DNA from: Ereboglobus sp. PH5-10
GTDB taxonomy: Bacteria > Verrucomicrobiota > Verrucomicrobiia > Opitutales > Opitutaceae
DNA length: 64,000 nucleotides
Assembly: GCF_029504735.1 (NCBI RefSeq)
Contig: NZ_JAQFIP010000003.1
Span: 1 to 64,000 of the forward strand
Direction of reading: 5' to 3'
In this document: positions 9,001 to 17,311 of the stretch, in pieces
How positions within the stretch are numbered: position 1 is the stretch's first letter
How the letters are laid out: each line of letters opens with the position of its first letter
The notes under the pieces: generated by a model
Told to the model about the DNA's origin: nothing
The model's database searches: none
What the model saw: the letters and a program-made list of their open reading frames with translations, nothing else
Translations under genes and position numbers: made by a program

Positions 9001-11628
9001 GACGGTCGCGCTGTTCGCGGTGATGAAGGCGTCGTTCCGTCCGCGATGGTCTTCCACGGTGAGTTCCAGCGTGGAGTTGGCGTTTTGGAAGTAGGTGCCG
9101 CCGACGGTGACGAGGCCGTGGTCGCTGATGGCGAGCATGGCTCCGGAAGCTTGGTGATAGTTGCCGGCGATGCCTGCATTGCCGGTTCCATCAATGGTGA
9201 GATTGCCGGTGTTGTATAGATAGCCGCCGCCCAGCCAGCCCTGGCCGGCAATGGCGACGTGGTTGTTGGCGTGGATATAAATTTCGCCGGAAGTGACCGT
9301 GCCGCTGCCGGCAATGGCGAGCGTGCCACTGCCGCCATAGGCGCCGACATCAATCGTGTCGGCCACAACCACGCGCCCGGTGCCGCTGACGCGCACCAAG
9401 CCGGTCGCGCCGCTTTCCCGGGCAATGCCCATGTAATCGGTGTCAACTTTGCCGGTGACTTCCAACACGCCGTCGCCGTCCGCGCCGACACGCAAATCAC
9501 CGAGCACACCCCAATAACCGGTGTCGCTGACGATGGCGGTGCCGTTCATGCCGGCTTGGCCGATGTAACCGGCGGCGTTGCCGCCGGTCCAGCCGGTGAT
9601 GGCCAACGTGCCGCCGTTGACGATGGTCGTGCCGCTGTAGTTGTTGCTCGCGCTGAGGGTGAGCGAGCCGTCGCCGAGTTTGGTGAGCGATTTTCCGTCC
9701 CAGCCGGAGGTGATCGACTCGGCGCGGTCGTTGAGCGCAACGTCCACCAGAAAGCCCGTGCCCGAGGCGATGTTGAAGGCGCCGTGCGCGACGGCAAGAT
9801 CGGGGTCATACCACGCGAGGCCGTAGCGAAGCTGATAGTCCTTGGTGTCGGCTGACACTCCGTGCTGAAGCGTGATGTAGTTAACACCCGGCTGAAACCC
9901 GCCCGGTATCATTTCGGAAAAGCGTCCGGTTATGCCGTTTTCGGTGCGGATGATTGTTGAAATGCTCGCCGCCAGGCCGCTCGCGGAGCCGGAGGTGGCA
10001 CCCCAATAATCGGAAACTTTCAGCGTGCCCGAAAGGGTGGCCGTCGTCGCGGTGATGATCGGGTTGGAGGATGTTATTGTCAGGTCGAGCGTCGAGCCGG
10101 CGGCTTGCCGGAACGCGCCGGTGGCGAGCTTCGAGGAACCGCTGATGCGCGTAGCGGCGCCGGCATACGTGTCGTATGAGGTGATGGCGTTGAACGCGCC
10201 GTTTTGGGCAAACTGCATGGCGCCGTTGTAGACATTGACAATGCCCACGGCCGAACCGGCGCGGGTGAGCGTGAACGCGCCCGATCCGTCTTGCGTGAGT
10301 TGCGACAAGCTGCCCGCGCCACTGATGCCGCCATTATAGATGTAATTGTCGGAGCGCTTGATCACGAGGTTGCTCCCATCGTATATCTGGATGTCGCCGT
10401 TGACCGAGCCGGTCGCGCCGCCGTTGCCGAGTTGCAACGCGCCGCCGCCGATTATCGTGTTGCCGGTGTAGGTGTTGCTGCCGGTAAGCATGACCAAGCC
10501 CTCGCCGCCCTTGTAAAGCGGCGCGGCGCCATTGCTGCTGATAACGCCGCTGAGCTCGGTGGTGCTGTTCTGCACACCCTCGATTCCCAGCGCAGCCGAA
10601 ACGATGTTGATCCTGTTTGTGATTGTCTGCTTCGCGACGGTGTTGTTGTTGATGATGCCCTCGTCGAGGCTATACTGGCCGTCGCCCTTGAGAACAAAAG
10701 CCCCGGCCGTCGAATCGAAGGCGATGCTCGTGAAGCGCATGTTGGTGGAACTCATAGTGGGGGTGAGGCGATCGTGACCCGCGAAAGTGAGTTCGATCTG
10801 GGCATCGCTGATGGGTGAAATGTCATCGTCCCAGTTTTTCGCCGTGGTCAGCATGTCGTCCGCCCCGGTGCCAGTCCATTTGAACTTGTATTTGTAGTCG
10901 ATTTCGATCTTCCAGCCTTGGAGTGAACCAGCGGTAGCGACAACAGTATCGGCTGCGTAAAGATGCCATGTGTTGTTGGCATTAAGCCCGCGGAATACTG
11001 ATAATGTTGTGCCATAGGGTGTGGCGGCCGGATTTCCTGGAAAAGTGTGAGTATCGCCGCTAGTTAGCTGTGTAGGCTTATATGTGCCTGAAGTAATGTT
11101 GCTGCCATAGGAAAAATAGGACGATGCATCATCGCTAAAAGTTATTGTGGCATGATTAAATCCTTGGTTTGTTCCCGTTATGGAGCCGGCACGCCCTCCC
11201 AGCAGACGAACCGACGTTCCGGAACCTACGAGCAGCAGTTGAACATTGGTTTGTCTCGCGTGATCCAAGTCCAACAATGTTACCCGAGTATCAAAGACGA
11301 CACCCTTGGCGCCTGAGCTGACAATAGTTAATGGGTAAACCGAAGCAGAGCCATCATTGGTGCCCCATATGTAATTGAGCGTGACGCGCGTATTATTAGT
11401 GCCCGACACCGTGCCATCGGCGCCGGCGCGAATCTCTTGCAGGGATAGGACAGAAGCCAGAAAAACCGCAAACGTGCGGATGGTGCGCGGGAAATCGCGC
11501 GCTTGCAATGATGGGCGGGTGTTATGCATGAGGTGGTGGCGGTTGGGTGTTTGCGCAGGCTTGCTCGTGCCGGGAAAAATGTCGGCAAGGCTGCGGGCGA
11601 GTTGGGCTAAACCGTTTTTTGCATTCAT
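1..11628 (-). CDS. Giant autotransporter-type repeat protein, C-terminus off the left edge
   Basis: The frame from ATG 11628 to base 1 was read in triplets over most of its length, with no stop: 3,876 codons and still open. An alternative ATG at 11529 (residue 34) directly precedes a signal-peptide-like stretch (charged RTIR, hydrophobic FAVFLASVLSL, then RAGA), so the true start may be there. The rest is Gly/Thr/Asn/Ser-rich beta-strand repeats (SGSNTYTGNT, GTLTLA, LSPGASPG types), as in autotransporter-associated beta-strand repeat proteins. A WDGKSLT...NSYTG module recurs near residues 640, 990, 1380, 1735 and 2165. Residues about 2265-2915 are FxxN/GGAI repeats as in chlamydial Pmps. No beta-barrel is seen because the C-terminus is missing. 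It is probably a secreted surface adhesin. The 526-bp internal duplication points to recent repeat expansion. Confidence 0.9.
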   Translation of the reverse strand, partial: MNAKNGLAQLARSLADIFPGTSKPAQTPNRHHLMHNTRPSLQARDFPRTIRTFAVFLASVLSLQEIRAGADGTVSGTNNTRVTLNYIWGTNDGSASVYPLTIVSSGAKGVVFDTRVTLLDLDHARQTNVQLLLVGSGTSVRLLGGRAGSITGTNQGFNHATITFSDDASSYFSYGSNITSGTYKPTQLTSGDTHTFPGNPAATPYGTTLSVFRGLNANNTWHLYAADTVVATAGSLQGWKIEIDYKYKFKWTGTGADDMLTTAKNWDDDISPISDAQIELTFAGHDRLTPTMSSTNMRFTSIAFDSTAGAFVLKGDGQYSLDEGIINNNTVAKQTITNRINIVSAALGIEGVQNSTTELSGVISSNGAAPLYKGGEGLVMLTGSNTYTGNTIIGGGALQLGNGGATGSVNGDIQIYDGSNLVIKRSDNYIYNGGISGAGSLSQLTQDGSGAFTLTRAGSAVGIVNVYNGAMQFAQNGAFNAITSYDTYAGAATRISGSSKLATGAFRQAAGSTLDLTITSSNPIITATTATLSGTLKVSDYWGATSGSASGLAASISTIIRTENGITGRFSEMIPGGFQPGVNYITLQHGVSADTKDYQLRYGLAWYDPDLAVAHGAFNIASGTGFLVDVALNDRAESITSGWDGKSLTKLGDGSLTLSASNNYSGTTIVNGGTLAITGWTGGNAAGYIGQAGMNGTAIVSDTGYWGVLGDLRVGADGDGVLEVTGKVDTDYMGIARESGATGLVRVSGTGRVVVADTIDVGAYGGSGTLAIAGSGTVTSGEIYIHANNHVAIAGQGWLGGGYLYNTGNLTIDGTGNAGIAGNYHQASGAMLAISDHGLVTVGGTYFQNANSTLELTVEDHRGRNDAFITANSATVGGTITVTGFGVGTDFDTAQKVLDHDTQVLIQTTGGISGVFASSTLVGFDHESLPDYLYGGIYKSADSKQYLAGIDLSWFGNAIRGHGNFTIDTGTSFNMDVPLTDQNNGPYTTSGWDGKSLTVTASNSGTLILSASNSYTGTTTVNGGALNITGWTGSNTAGLIGFGSATDSGTVNVSGYWQINANGSWDNSLMIGGTGSGVLNITSGGTVATRGLGVLGYTANGSGTANVNGLWLYENMYVGGYSGNGALNIAAGGTVSGDYTSIGYSASGSATVSGLLEANSLMYIGYFSGGVLTVQDSGTVLVGDIGIGGMGSGTVLISDNGMFRSATNFLFDMWNNDTANLLDIRDHGLVTVGGTYFQNANSTLELTVEDHRGRNDAFITANSATVGGTITVTGFGVGTDFDTAQKVLDHDTQVLIQTTGGISGVFASSTLVGFDHESLPDYLYGGIYKSADSKQYLAGIDLSWFGNAIRGHGNFTIDTGTSFNMDVPLTDQNNGPYTTSGWDGKSLTVTASNSGTLILSASNSYTGTTFVNGGVLAVTGWTGSTAQVVIGGSAGTSGTLNVSDTGVLISATSILVGDSGSGVLNIAESGTVKSAGLNIGHAANSSGSVTVAGLLDAGASASIVNIGIAGSGVLTVERTGTFLSNNTQTYVGGTANIAGLWRDGSEIWLNDSGAINIASTGTIITDAYFRVNNAGNQMLTVNLDMDRDTAYVIADGYLLLPGIGGGNGSLTVSDYILAGDIADTVKASELGATQKLILHATNGTILGDFADVTINGSGFDTAGLADYLYGGRFITDDKKDYYVGYFLRWYTGTTSASGTFTVGAGGTFEIDALPDFSGTAGVGLVDRTTSVAPGWDGKSLTKLGEGTLILSASNNYTGTTTVNGGVLDVTGVVSNTNVLRIGTAAGTSGTVNVSGTWISNQGSGDTVKVGSDTGNGAGTLVIEQDGYFYNNRTQAIRVNQRGVLTIEDGGWLRNRNHLDVWAGGVLNVLAGGTYTGERLRANGTVNVGGYFSATISSIAIGFESNQSTGVINIAETGTFDGSANATFGDTASNTGIGNIAGLWKTGTDFIVGNSGTGIVAVTGTGRLEAGRDIVIARNSGASGSLTVGGTAVVTAVRLLRNGNNGAGTLSISDSGTVGVGTTYVQNANSTLNLALSGTLGQRGAFITAPTATVGGTLSVATTSTASGTMASELDANHQVLIHTTGGITGDFAERIITGGASTHDFLVFDAYKNNNDYILASRLAWLSGTLQSHGNFTLGADEVFNVDVSLGNATGHAAGANAPAWDGKSLTVTAANSGTLILSASNSYTGGVYIRNGVLAAATGTNAGWALGSGAKAVYYDGAAGSDATLLFTSSGTMTQRQVVSPGANATLEAAPGVSLTVTTPPLATNGVAVYVDAGGTFGITGDITFKGNYGTSTSATGAVIYNAGSLEATGAVFASNTTIGYAGAIYNTGTMALASGTIENNRSGLSGGAIYNTGVFTGSALLLSSNTAGPGGGIYAGAVYNKGSVTLLSSTFTGNVSQSNGGAMANTGGGTFTGTDVVFTDNTASAGGAIYNQDGGTLVLNGGTFSGNIASSGGGAIHNESTGGALRGSNLVFVNNRGGQYGGAINNDNGGAALVLVSSTFTGNRTSTTTQRGGAIRTRATITGTSLYFSSNTAYSGGALYSDASTTQADTLVSSTFIDNYASQGGGAIRTSKVLTGTALVFTSNTAGTDGGAINNSDRLLVLESSTFTGNYATKHGGAILAGGTLTGSNLVFTDNYSGTYGGAIRSNSALLIESSTFTGNYAAQFGGAVYASGTFAGAGLFFDSNTAARYGGAILANLSSVIVLNSSTFEGNHAGEYGGVIFNYNSPVSGTNLLFASNTAVADGGAIFDYYYGSTGSIILTSATFSGNYAGSAGGAVASQGIFGGTNLVFTSNTAVVGGGAIYHSGAASVNITTGTFADNYAESSGGAIYNTTGTVTGTNLVFTSNTALTGDGGAIYNVSSGIINITSGTFENNYAGNSGGAIYSDTNAPLALEVSAMSMSGNQAVASGGAIYSGTSFTLELAAGGVFTATNNTAADDASGGFLYANSGGMTFDIGANATAQIGDANSIAAAADGIASAGGTIALTKTGAGTLTLWANNTYTGTTFVNAGLLSLRGYLASAHTIVAANSTLGGTGTAAGNVTILSHGHLSPGASPGLLTILGNLTLNDNAQLDWELGARTDPGHIYQSGTNDLVVVGGNVTASGTSYVNITTTATLTKGEYDLIKYTGTLGGDSTNFAIGTISGDADTNLAKYRIVTSETNWIKLAYDLGGYAIWDGADKDLWGNGVANGGNGTWYAPGQLSGTHTAWTGTDGNSNGEWEQGGFAIFKGVSGTVTVVNSGTTIELSGAQFRTGGYLLAGGTLTTSGSDANIILRVDDEDYQTPGLLVTTTIATTITGTHGVEKTGGGTLVLSGSNDYEGSTLIKTGTLVMANEHAISVSTATVAAGATLRVATGSMTWSNTLAGEGLLEIDLVSPDAAFSFSPSAFSPSVFFSGTARFLKSAFTLNNNALAGADVILGANNTTTVATGTQQLGNLTIDGGALFFTHASGTQAEGIIRTGTLDAISGTVTVTSTYSGSTGLFAKPLLQQDEAHRILLIEAIALSNTNLTLAGGTTASAAIKNAASVTTATATYAQTLDYTNGLSITYELTQLELLANETTTLSGDAGPPAGGAELHALITGAGNLQIDATRAITLNNTANTHTGTTLVNTGTLISGTSNALGNTSYLAITSTAAYDLNGHTQTIANGARIDGALHGTGSLGLGGQATITSANAAFAANVGVTGTTTIASTQALGTTTGTIAIAANAALQTASATGTFAKTLSGSGVFALQNTSSIALTATNAAFSGSFVIAPASALRVTTTANLGTAAIVDDGLFTMANAAAETLGNALTGTGTLAKDAAGNLTISRSNAFTGETIVSAGTLTLADLGGLGSSAVINNAVLELAGTGTFANNITGTGTTAVTGAGVNLTGT
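1442..1472 (+). repeat. CTGAAGG microrepeat, locus A, in frame in the giant gene
   Basis: Four tandem copies of a 7-8 nt unit (ctgaagg, with or without an extra g) interrupt the repeat protein. On the coding strand they read as Ser-Pro-Ser-Ala-Phe-Ser-Pro-Ser, unlike the surrounding Thr/Asn/Gly-rich repeats. The same unit occurs at 59184-59274 and 63327-63363. Confidence 0.8.
2880..4830 (-). other. Pmp-like FxxN / GGAI repeat cassette inside the giant protein
   Basis: In the frame of the giant gene this stretch encodes about two dozen short repeats. Lines such as SSTFTGNYA...GGAI alternate with LVFTSNTA...GGAI, one GGA[IVL] every 25-30 residues. FxxN paired with GGA[ILV] is the hallmark of the chlamydial polymorphic membrane protein repeat, which is predicted to form a right-handed parallel beta-helix. 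The flanking sequence has the different autotransporter-type WDGKSLT / GTLTL repeat, so the protein is a mosaic of two beta-helix repeat classes. Confidence 0.8.
7430..7955 (-). repeat. Internal duplication, copy 1 (526 bp)
   Basis: This copy matches 8600-9125 with about three mismatches by eye (for example 7552 c/a and 7777 c/t). The offset is 1,170 bp, which is 390 codons, so frame is kept. It encodes a complete NSYTG / WDGKSLT module. Identity decays on both sides, although the neighbouring modules stay recognisably related. Confidence 0.9.
8600..9125 (-). repeat. Internal duplication, copy 2 (526 bp)
   Basis: Partner of 7430-7955 at an exact 1,170-bp offset and nearly identical at the DNA level. 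Other modules of the same protein have diverged much further, so this duplication or gene-conversion event is recent. Confidence 0.9.
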
Positions 11629-12024
11629 TAAAATTGGTGTGGGGTTAAATCGAAATCACCGCCAGTTGGCACAACAGCCAGGGCTCTATCGGCAATGCAA
11701 ATGTCACTGTCACAGGCTTCACTAAAATGATAAAAAAAGAGAAAAAATTGGATAATTTTTTTACGGGAAAATTACCTTTTCCTTAAAAAAGCACCTTTTG
11801 CAATAAATTATTAAAAAGAGTCAACCTTATGATTTCCAATAAAATATATTTTACAGCAAACAAAACATAAATGCATGCAAACACAATACAGGCATATGGC
11901 GGCACACAACTTATCCGTTCGCAAAAAAAGCCGGACCTGAATCAGGTCCGGCTTTTCGCGGATGAGTGATTGAACAGCCAGTTTACTTTATTTCGCCGGC
12001 TGTCCCTGTTGTTGGCGGTTCGCC
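11629..12024. other. AT-rich intergenic region between the giant gene and eno
   Basis: This stretch lies upstream of the minus-strand giant gene and downstream of eno. Positions 11725-11900 are much more AT-rich than the rest of the window and probably hold the promoter of the giant gene, but I cannot place -35/-10 boxes with confidence. The eno terminator lies at 11928-11957. No ORF is supported here. Confidence 0.5.
11928..11957 (-). terminator. Rho-independent terminator of eno
   Basis: A GCCGGACCTGA stem pairs with its exact complement across a very short loop. On the minus strand it is followed by a T run. It sits about 70 nt past the eno stop codon. Confidence 0.85.
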
Positions 12025-13398
<1,374 letters not shown>

Positions 13399-13466
13399 TT
13401 ATTGCGATCAAATTTCCCAAGGGGGTATCCAAAAAATTTGACCGAACTACGCATGCGCCCGGGAAC

Positions 13467-13483
13467 GCGGGCATCTTGCCCGC
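13467..13483. repeat. REP-like hairpin GCGGGCATCTTGCCCGC
   Basis: A six-base-pair GC stem with a short loop lies between divergent repeat-derived sequence upstream of eno and the end of the DTW-domain gene. It differs from the GTAG-headed palindromes elsewhere in the window and may be a separate family. Confidence 0.55.
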
Positions 13484-13517
13484 AGGTTTGGATGCTTGGG
13501 TGGCGCGCTTGCCCCAA

Positions 13518-14246
13518 TCAATCCCGCGCCGGGGCCGGTTGAAGCTTCCGCACCAGCCCCGGCATGCTTGCCCCGATGGGCGATCCGGCGAGGAATTGCG
13601 CGGCGCGGGTTTTGTGTCCGCGCGCGAGCAGGCTCGCGTAGACGTGCATTTCAAATTGCCCGCGGATCGTGTCGCTCTCGTTCGCGCAATCAAGCGCGTT
13701 GAGCAAGGCGATCAGCGCCTCGATGGTCGAAAAATGCCCCGCGCTGTGCTGCGCGCGCAACCAGTAACGGCTTTCGCCGCGCAACGCCGACACCGGCAGG
13801 CGCACCTTCCGCCCCCATCCATCAACGTGGCGAAGCATTTCGTTGGACTGCGACCAGGTGCCGTCGATCAGAAGCACCTGCAAATTTTTCAGCGCCCCGG
13901 CGCCGGCCTGCGGTTGTTCAAGTCCGTCAAGCCCGTCGCGCAACACATCCTCAAGCGCCTCTCCGCGCGGGTGCAAAATCCACAGCGCGTCCGCCCCGCC
14001 GTTCCCAACCACATCCTCGCGGCGCGGCAGGCACTGGTTGTGCCAAACGATCCGGCGCGACGCCGGCACGACGCGGCGAATGAGGTTTCCCGTGCTCGTC
14101 GGTTTCCACACCTCGCCGTTGTGCATCAGCACATCGAGCGCGAACGGCAGCGCGACCGCGCGCGCGCCCTCGCAGACGCACCAGCGCGGCGCAATCTGGC
14201 AATGCGGACAGCGGGGCACCCCGCGCAACACGACACTTCGAGCCAT
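13518..14246 (-). CDS. DTW-domain protein, probable tRNA-uridine aminocarboxypropyltransferase
   Basis: The 242-residue protein has the DTW-family layout. A Cys cluster CPHC...CVC near residues 13-25 probably binds a metal. The core LLIDGTWSQ near residue 130 carries the D-x-T-W signature, followed by SRYWLR and a GHFSTIEA motif. Characterised members (TapT/TuaA type) transfer the aminocarboxypropyl group of S-adenosylmethionine to a tRNA uridine, giving acp3U. It is transcribed divergently from the sulfatase homologue at 14363. The family assignment is firm; the exact tRNA position is not visible from sequence. Confidence 0.85.
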   Translation of the reverse strand: MARSVVLRGVPRCPHCQIAPRWCVCEGARAVALPFALDVLMHNGEVWKPTSTGNLIRRVVPASRRIVWHNQCLPRREDVVGNGGADALWILHPRGEALEDVLRDGLDGLEQPQAGAGALKNLQVLLIDGTWSQSNEMLRHVDGWGRKVRLPVSALRGESRYWLRAQHSAGHFSTIEALIALLNALDCANESDTIRGQFEMHVYASLLARGHKTRAAQFLAGSPIGASMPGLVRKLQPAPARD

Positions 14247-14362
14247 AAATTAAAAAAGTTAAAAAAACCAAATGACCCAATTTCAGGAAATATCCAAATC
14301 CCAATATTCGCCCGCATGTGAATCCTTGCCGCGCAGGACACACTTTGCAATTTTCCCGCGCC

Positions 14363-15652
14363 ATGAGCCGCCCGCCCGACATACTCTGGATCGTAACCAC
14401 GCAATGGCGCGCGCAGGCATTTGCTTTCGCGGGCGACCCGAATCTCCGCGCGCCATCGCGCACGCCCCGCCTCGACGCCCTCGCGCGCGAACCGGGCACA
14501 ATCAACTTCGCGCAAGCCGTGACGCCCCACCCTTTCGGCCCCTTCGCGCGCGCCGCGATGCTCACCGGCATTCCCTCGCCCGAAAACGGCGTTCGCGATT
14601 ATTACGATCCGCTGCCCGCGAGCAGCCGCACCATCGCGCACGCGCTGCGCGAGCGCGGTTACGCCACGGCATTCTTTGGAAAATGGCACTTGTCGAAACG
14701 CGACCCGCGCGCGCCGCTCGTCGGCGAGACCCACGCGCGCGCCATCGTGCCGCCCGGCGCGCGCGGCGGCTTCGATTTTTGGGAGGGTTTTGAAAGCGGC
14801 TTTTTGCTAAACGACCCGTGGCTGCACGGCACGCGCCTGCCGGAGCCGCGACAATTTCGCGGTTACCAAGGCGGCGTGCTTTGCGAACGCGCGCTGGAAT
14901 ACTTTTGCGGGCGCGAAACCGCACGCGAAAACCCGGCGCGCGCGCCGATGTTTTGCATCGTGAGCCTCGAGACGCCCCACCCGCCCTACGACGCGCCGGC
15001 GGCAAACGCCGTCGCGCCGAATCCGGAGCAGCTCATCCTGCCCGCAAACGTGCCGGCCGGGAGCGAAGCCGAATCAAAAGCGCGTCGCGAACTCGCCGGT
15101 TATTACGCGCACATCGAGGCGACTGACACGGCGGTCGGCCGCCTCATCGCCGGGGCGCGCGCGAAAAATCCCGGCGCGTTGATCGTGTTCACCTCGGCGC
15201 ATGGCGACATGCACGGCGCGCACGGCCTGTTCCGCAAAGGCTGGCCGCACGAGGAAAGCGTGCGCGTGCCGCTGCTGGTGAATCACCCGACCCTCGCGCC
15301 GGAATCGATTTTGAGCAACGCCGCCGTCTCGCTCATCGACCTGCCGGCGATGACGCTTTCCCTCGCGGAGGAAACTACCCGGTCCGCCTTCGGGAAAAAC
15401 AGCCCAGGCAGTCCGCGCCTCGATTTCACGCACGCGCTCATCTCGATGCCGAGCGTGGTGCGCCTGCCGCGCCAATGCGAGCGCGCGTGGCGCGGCGTGC
15501 GCACGCCGGCGCGCAAACTCATTCTCAACGAGGACGGCTCGCCGTGGCTGTTTTTCGATTTGGAAAACGACCCGCTCGAAATGCGCAACCTCGTTGGCGA
15601 GCCGTCGCGCATGAATGAAATCGCGGCGCTCACACCCCTGATATCAGGATAG
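14363..15652 (+). CDS. Sulfatase-superfamily homologue lacking catalytic residues (pseudoenzyme?)
   Basis: The 429 residues keep the sulfatase scaffold: a PDILWIV start, TPRLDALA, RAAMLTG, the FGKWHL motif, HG...GLFRKG and EESVRVPLLV. The active site is altered. The early metal-binding Asp is Thr (VTTQW in place of xTDQ/DDQ). The C/S-x-P-S-R nucleophile motif reads GPFAR, so the formylglycine position is Gly. The later DHG Asp is Ala (SAHGD). No signal peptide is seen, so it is probably cytoplasmic. The start is ATG 14363; a GTG at 14318 would add 15 residues. Either the chemistry has changed or it is a non-catalytic homologue. Compare the canonical enzyme at 39954. Confidence 0.75.
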   Translation: MSRPPDILWIVTTQWRAQAFAFAGDPNLRAPSRTPRLDALAREPGTINFAQAVTPHPFGPFARAAMLTGIPSPENGVRDYYDPLPASSRTIAHALRERGYATAFFGKWHLSKRDPRAPLVGETHARAIVPPGARGGFDFWEGFESGFLLNDPWLHGTRLPEPRQFRGYQGGVLCERALEYFCGRETARENPARAPMFCIVSLETPHPPYDAPAANAVAPNPEQLILPANVPAGSEAESKARRELAGYYAHIEATDTAVGRLIAGARAKNPGALIVFTSAHGDMHGAHGLFRKGWPHEESVRVPLLVNHPTLAPESILSNAAVSLIDLPAMTLSLAEETTRSAFGKNSPGSPRLDFTHALISMPSVVRLPRQCERAWRGVRTPARKLILNEDGSPWLFFDLENDPLEMRNLVGEPSRMNEIAALTPLISG

Positions 15653-15790
15653 CGCAATCAAACCGCGGACGCGTGTGAAATGATTGCGAAACAAGCTGTG
15701 CAACGCGCGAAGAGACCGCGCGCAATCCGACCGCCGCCTGAAACTTGTTGCACAAAACAATCCCTTTCCCGCATTTTAAAAACCTTTCCC

Positions 15791-16555
15791 ATGAAAAAAC
15801 ACTTGTTTCCAACCCTGCTCCTTTTAATCGCACTCACACCCTGGCTTTCGGGCCAGCCCGGCGCGACCGGCAAAAAGAATTATTACACCGGCACCGCCGA
15901 GGACCTGCTTTCACTGGTTCCGCCGCCCCCCGCCGATGATTCGCCCGCGGGCATGGCCGACCTTGAAACAATCCTCCAATTGCAGCGCGACCGCACCCCC
16001 GAGCAAATTGCCCGCGCAAAACGCATCGACAACCACTCCGCCACGCAAATGGGTGCGGTGGCTTTCGGCCCGAGCTTCACCAAGGAAAATTTCCCGCGCA
16101 CCACGGCGCTCATGCAGGAACTGCGCGCCACCCGCAGCAGGATGATCGGTAACGGCAAGGAAATCTGGAAACGCCCGCGCCCCTACCAACGTAGCAAGGA
16201 AGTTGTCATTTGTGTGAAAAAACCGAGGGACCTCTCCTATCCCAGCGGACACTCAGCGACCGGCGCGTTCAGGGGCGCTCTCTTTTCCGCGGCATTCCCC
16301 GAATACAAACCGATTTTTGACGCCCAAGTCCGCGAAACCATGTGGTGCCGCGTGCTCGGCGGCGTGCATTACCCAACCGACGTCATGGCGGGCCGCGACC
16401 TCGGCATACGCACAGCCGAGGCCATGCTCAAGAACCCCGACACACAGGCGGCGATCAAGGAAATCCGCGACGAAATCACCGCCTACATGAAGAAGCACCC
16501 CGAGGTCGAGGCCCACGCCAAACAACGCCTCGCGGAGGTCACGGCAAAACCGTAA
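15791..16555 (+). CDS. Class A non-specific acid phosphatase (PAP2 superfamily), secreted
   Basis: The 254-residue precursor begins with a signal peptide (MKKHLF, hydrophobic core, WLSGQP). All three PAP2 signature elements are present in order: K-x6-RP (KEIWKRPRP), PSGH (YPSGHSATG) and R-x5-H-x3-D (CRVLGGVHYPTD). Length and order match bacterial class A acid phosphatases such as PhoN/PhoC, which dephosphorylate a wide range of organic phosphomonoesters in the periplasm. ATG 15791 was chosen because it starts the signal peptide; the longer frame to 15680 has no such feature. Confidence 0.92.
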   Translation: MKKHLFPTLLLLIALTPWLSGQPGATGKKNYYTGTAEDLLSLVPPPPADDSPAGMADLETILQLQRDRTPEQIARAKRIDNHSATQMGAVAFGPSFTKENFPRTTALMQELRATRSRMIGNGKEIWKRPRPYQRSKEVVICVKKPRDLSYPSGHSATGAFRGALFSAAFPEYKPIFDAQVRETMWCRVLGGVHYPTDVMAGRDLGIRTAEAMLKNPDTQAAIKEIRDEITAYMKKHPEVEAHAKQRLAEVTAKP

Positions 16556-16725
16556 AGAGCGCCTCGCTCATGATGGAGCCGGGTTGCCACTCTGATCAAA
16601 GCCTACTGGAAAAATCACGAACGTCCGTCATTGACCGTAAAAACATAGATGTTAAGAAACAGAAGACAAACCACCAACAGTGGGGTTCAACCAAACTTAA
16701 AAATCAGTATCACAACAAAAAAACG

Positions 16726-17094
16726 ATGAAAACCACCCGCATCCTTCTCCTCGCCTTCATAGGCGCCCTCTCAATCAGCTTTTCCGGCTGCTGCAAAACG
16801 GAGAAAGGTGAATTTAAAATCATTGCCACGCTCGTCGCCAAGGAGGCCAACAAGGACGAAGTCCGCAACGCCCTCACCGCCGTGGTTGACGGCACCCGAA
16901 AGGAAGCGGGCAACATCTCCTACGTTCTCCATCAGGACACCACCAACCCGCTCAAATACACCATTATTGAAGTCTGGAAAAACCAGGAGGCCATCGACCT
17001 TCACAACAAATCCGCGCACTTCCTCGCCTTCGCCGGGACAATCAAGGACAAGGTCGACTCCCTCTCCATAGACACCATTCGCGAGATCTATTAG
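16726..17094 (+). CDS. Lipoprotein with antibiotic-biosynthesis-monooxygenase (ABM/YgiN-like) fold
   Basis: The 122-residue protein has a lipoprotein signal ending at a lipobox-like FSGC at residues 19-22. The following ~95 residues match the ABM dimeric alpha+beta barrel: KIIATLVAKEANKDEV, a glycine/serine turn with ISYVLHQD, then YTIIEVWKNQEAIDLHNKSAHF. The last phrase, W-x(2-3)-EA...H-x-x-S-xHF, is typical of YgiN-like quinol monooxygenases. A lipid-anchored version is unusual, since most are cytoplasmic. Substrate unknown. Confidence 0.8.
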   Translation: MKTTRILLLAFIGALSISFSGCCKTEKGEFKIIATLVAKEANKDEVRNALTAVVDGTRKEAGNISYVLHQDTTNPLKYTIIEVWKNQEAIDLHNKSAHFLAFAGTIKDKVDSLSIDTIREIY

Positions 17095-17311
17095 GAAAAA
17101 TCCACACGCCCGGCGACGCTGGGGACGCTGCGTCGCCCACCGCGCACAATATCCTCGAAGGCTACACAACGCTCGAGCAGTTGATCAACGACATCAGCTG
17201 CTAAACGCTATCGGATACTCCCCGTCGTTTCCCCAGGGGTGTCGTTTGCGCTCTTTTGTTTTTTGGAAAAACACGACGGCAAAGTGACCAAACACGCCCC
17301 ACCCCGTCCGG

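Noticed and set aside
2880-9130. Regular repeats as a possible CRISPR array
   Set aside because: The repeats are in-frame protein repeats of variable sequence, not identical direct repeats with unique spacers.
17103-17204. Short open stretch ending ILEGYTTLEQLINDISC-stop
   Set aside because: Might be a gene remnant, but it has no start or family match and is too short to support.
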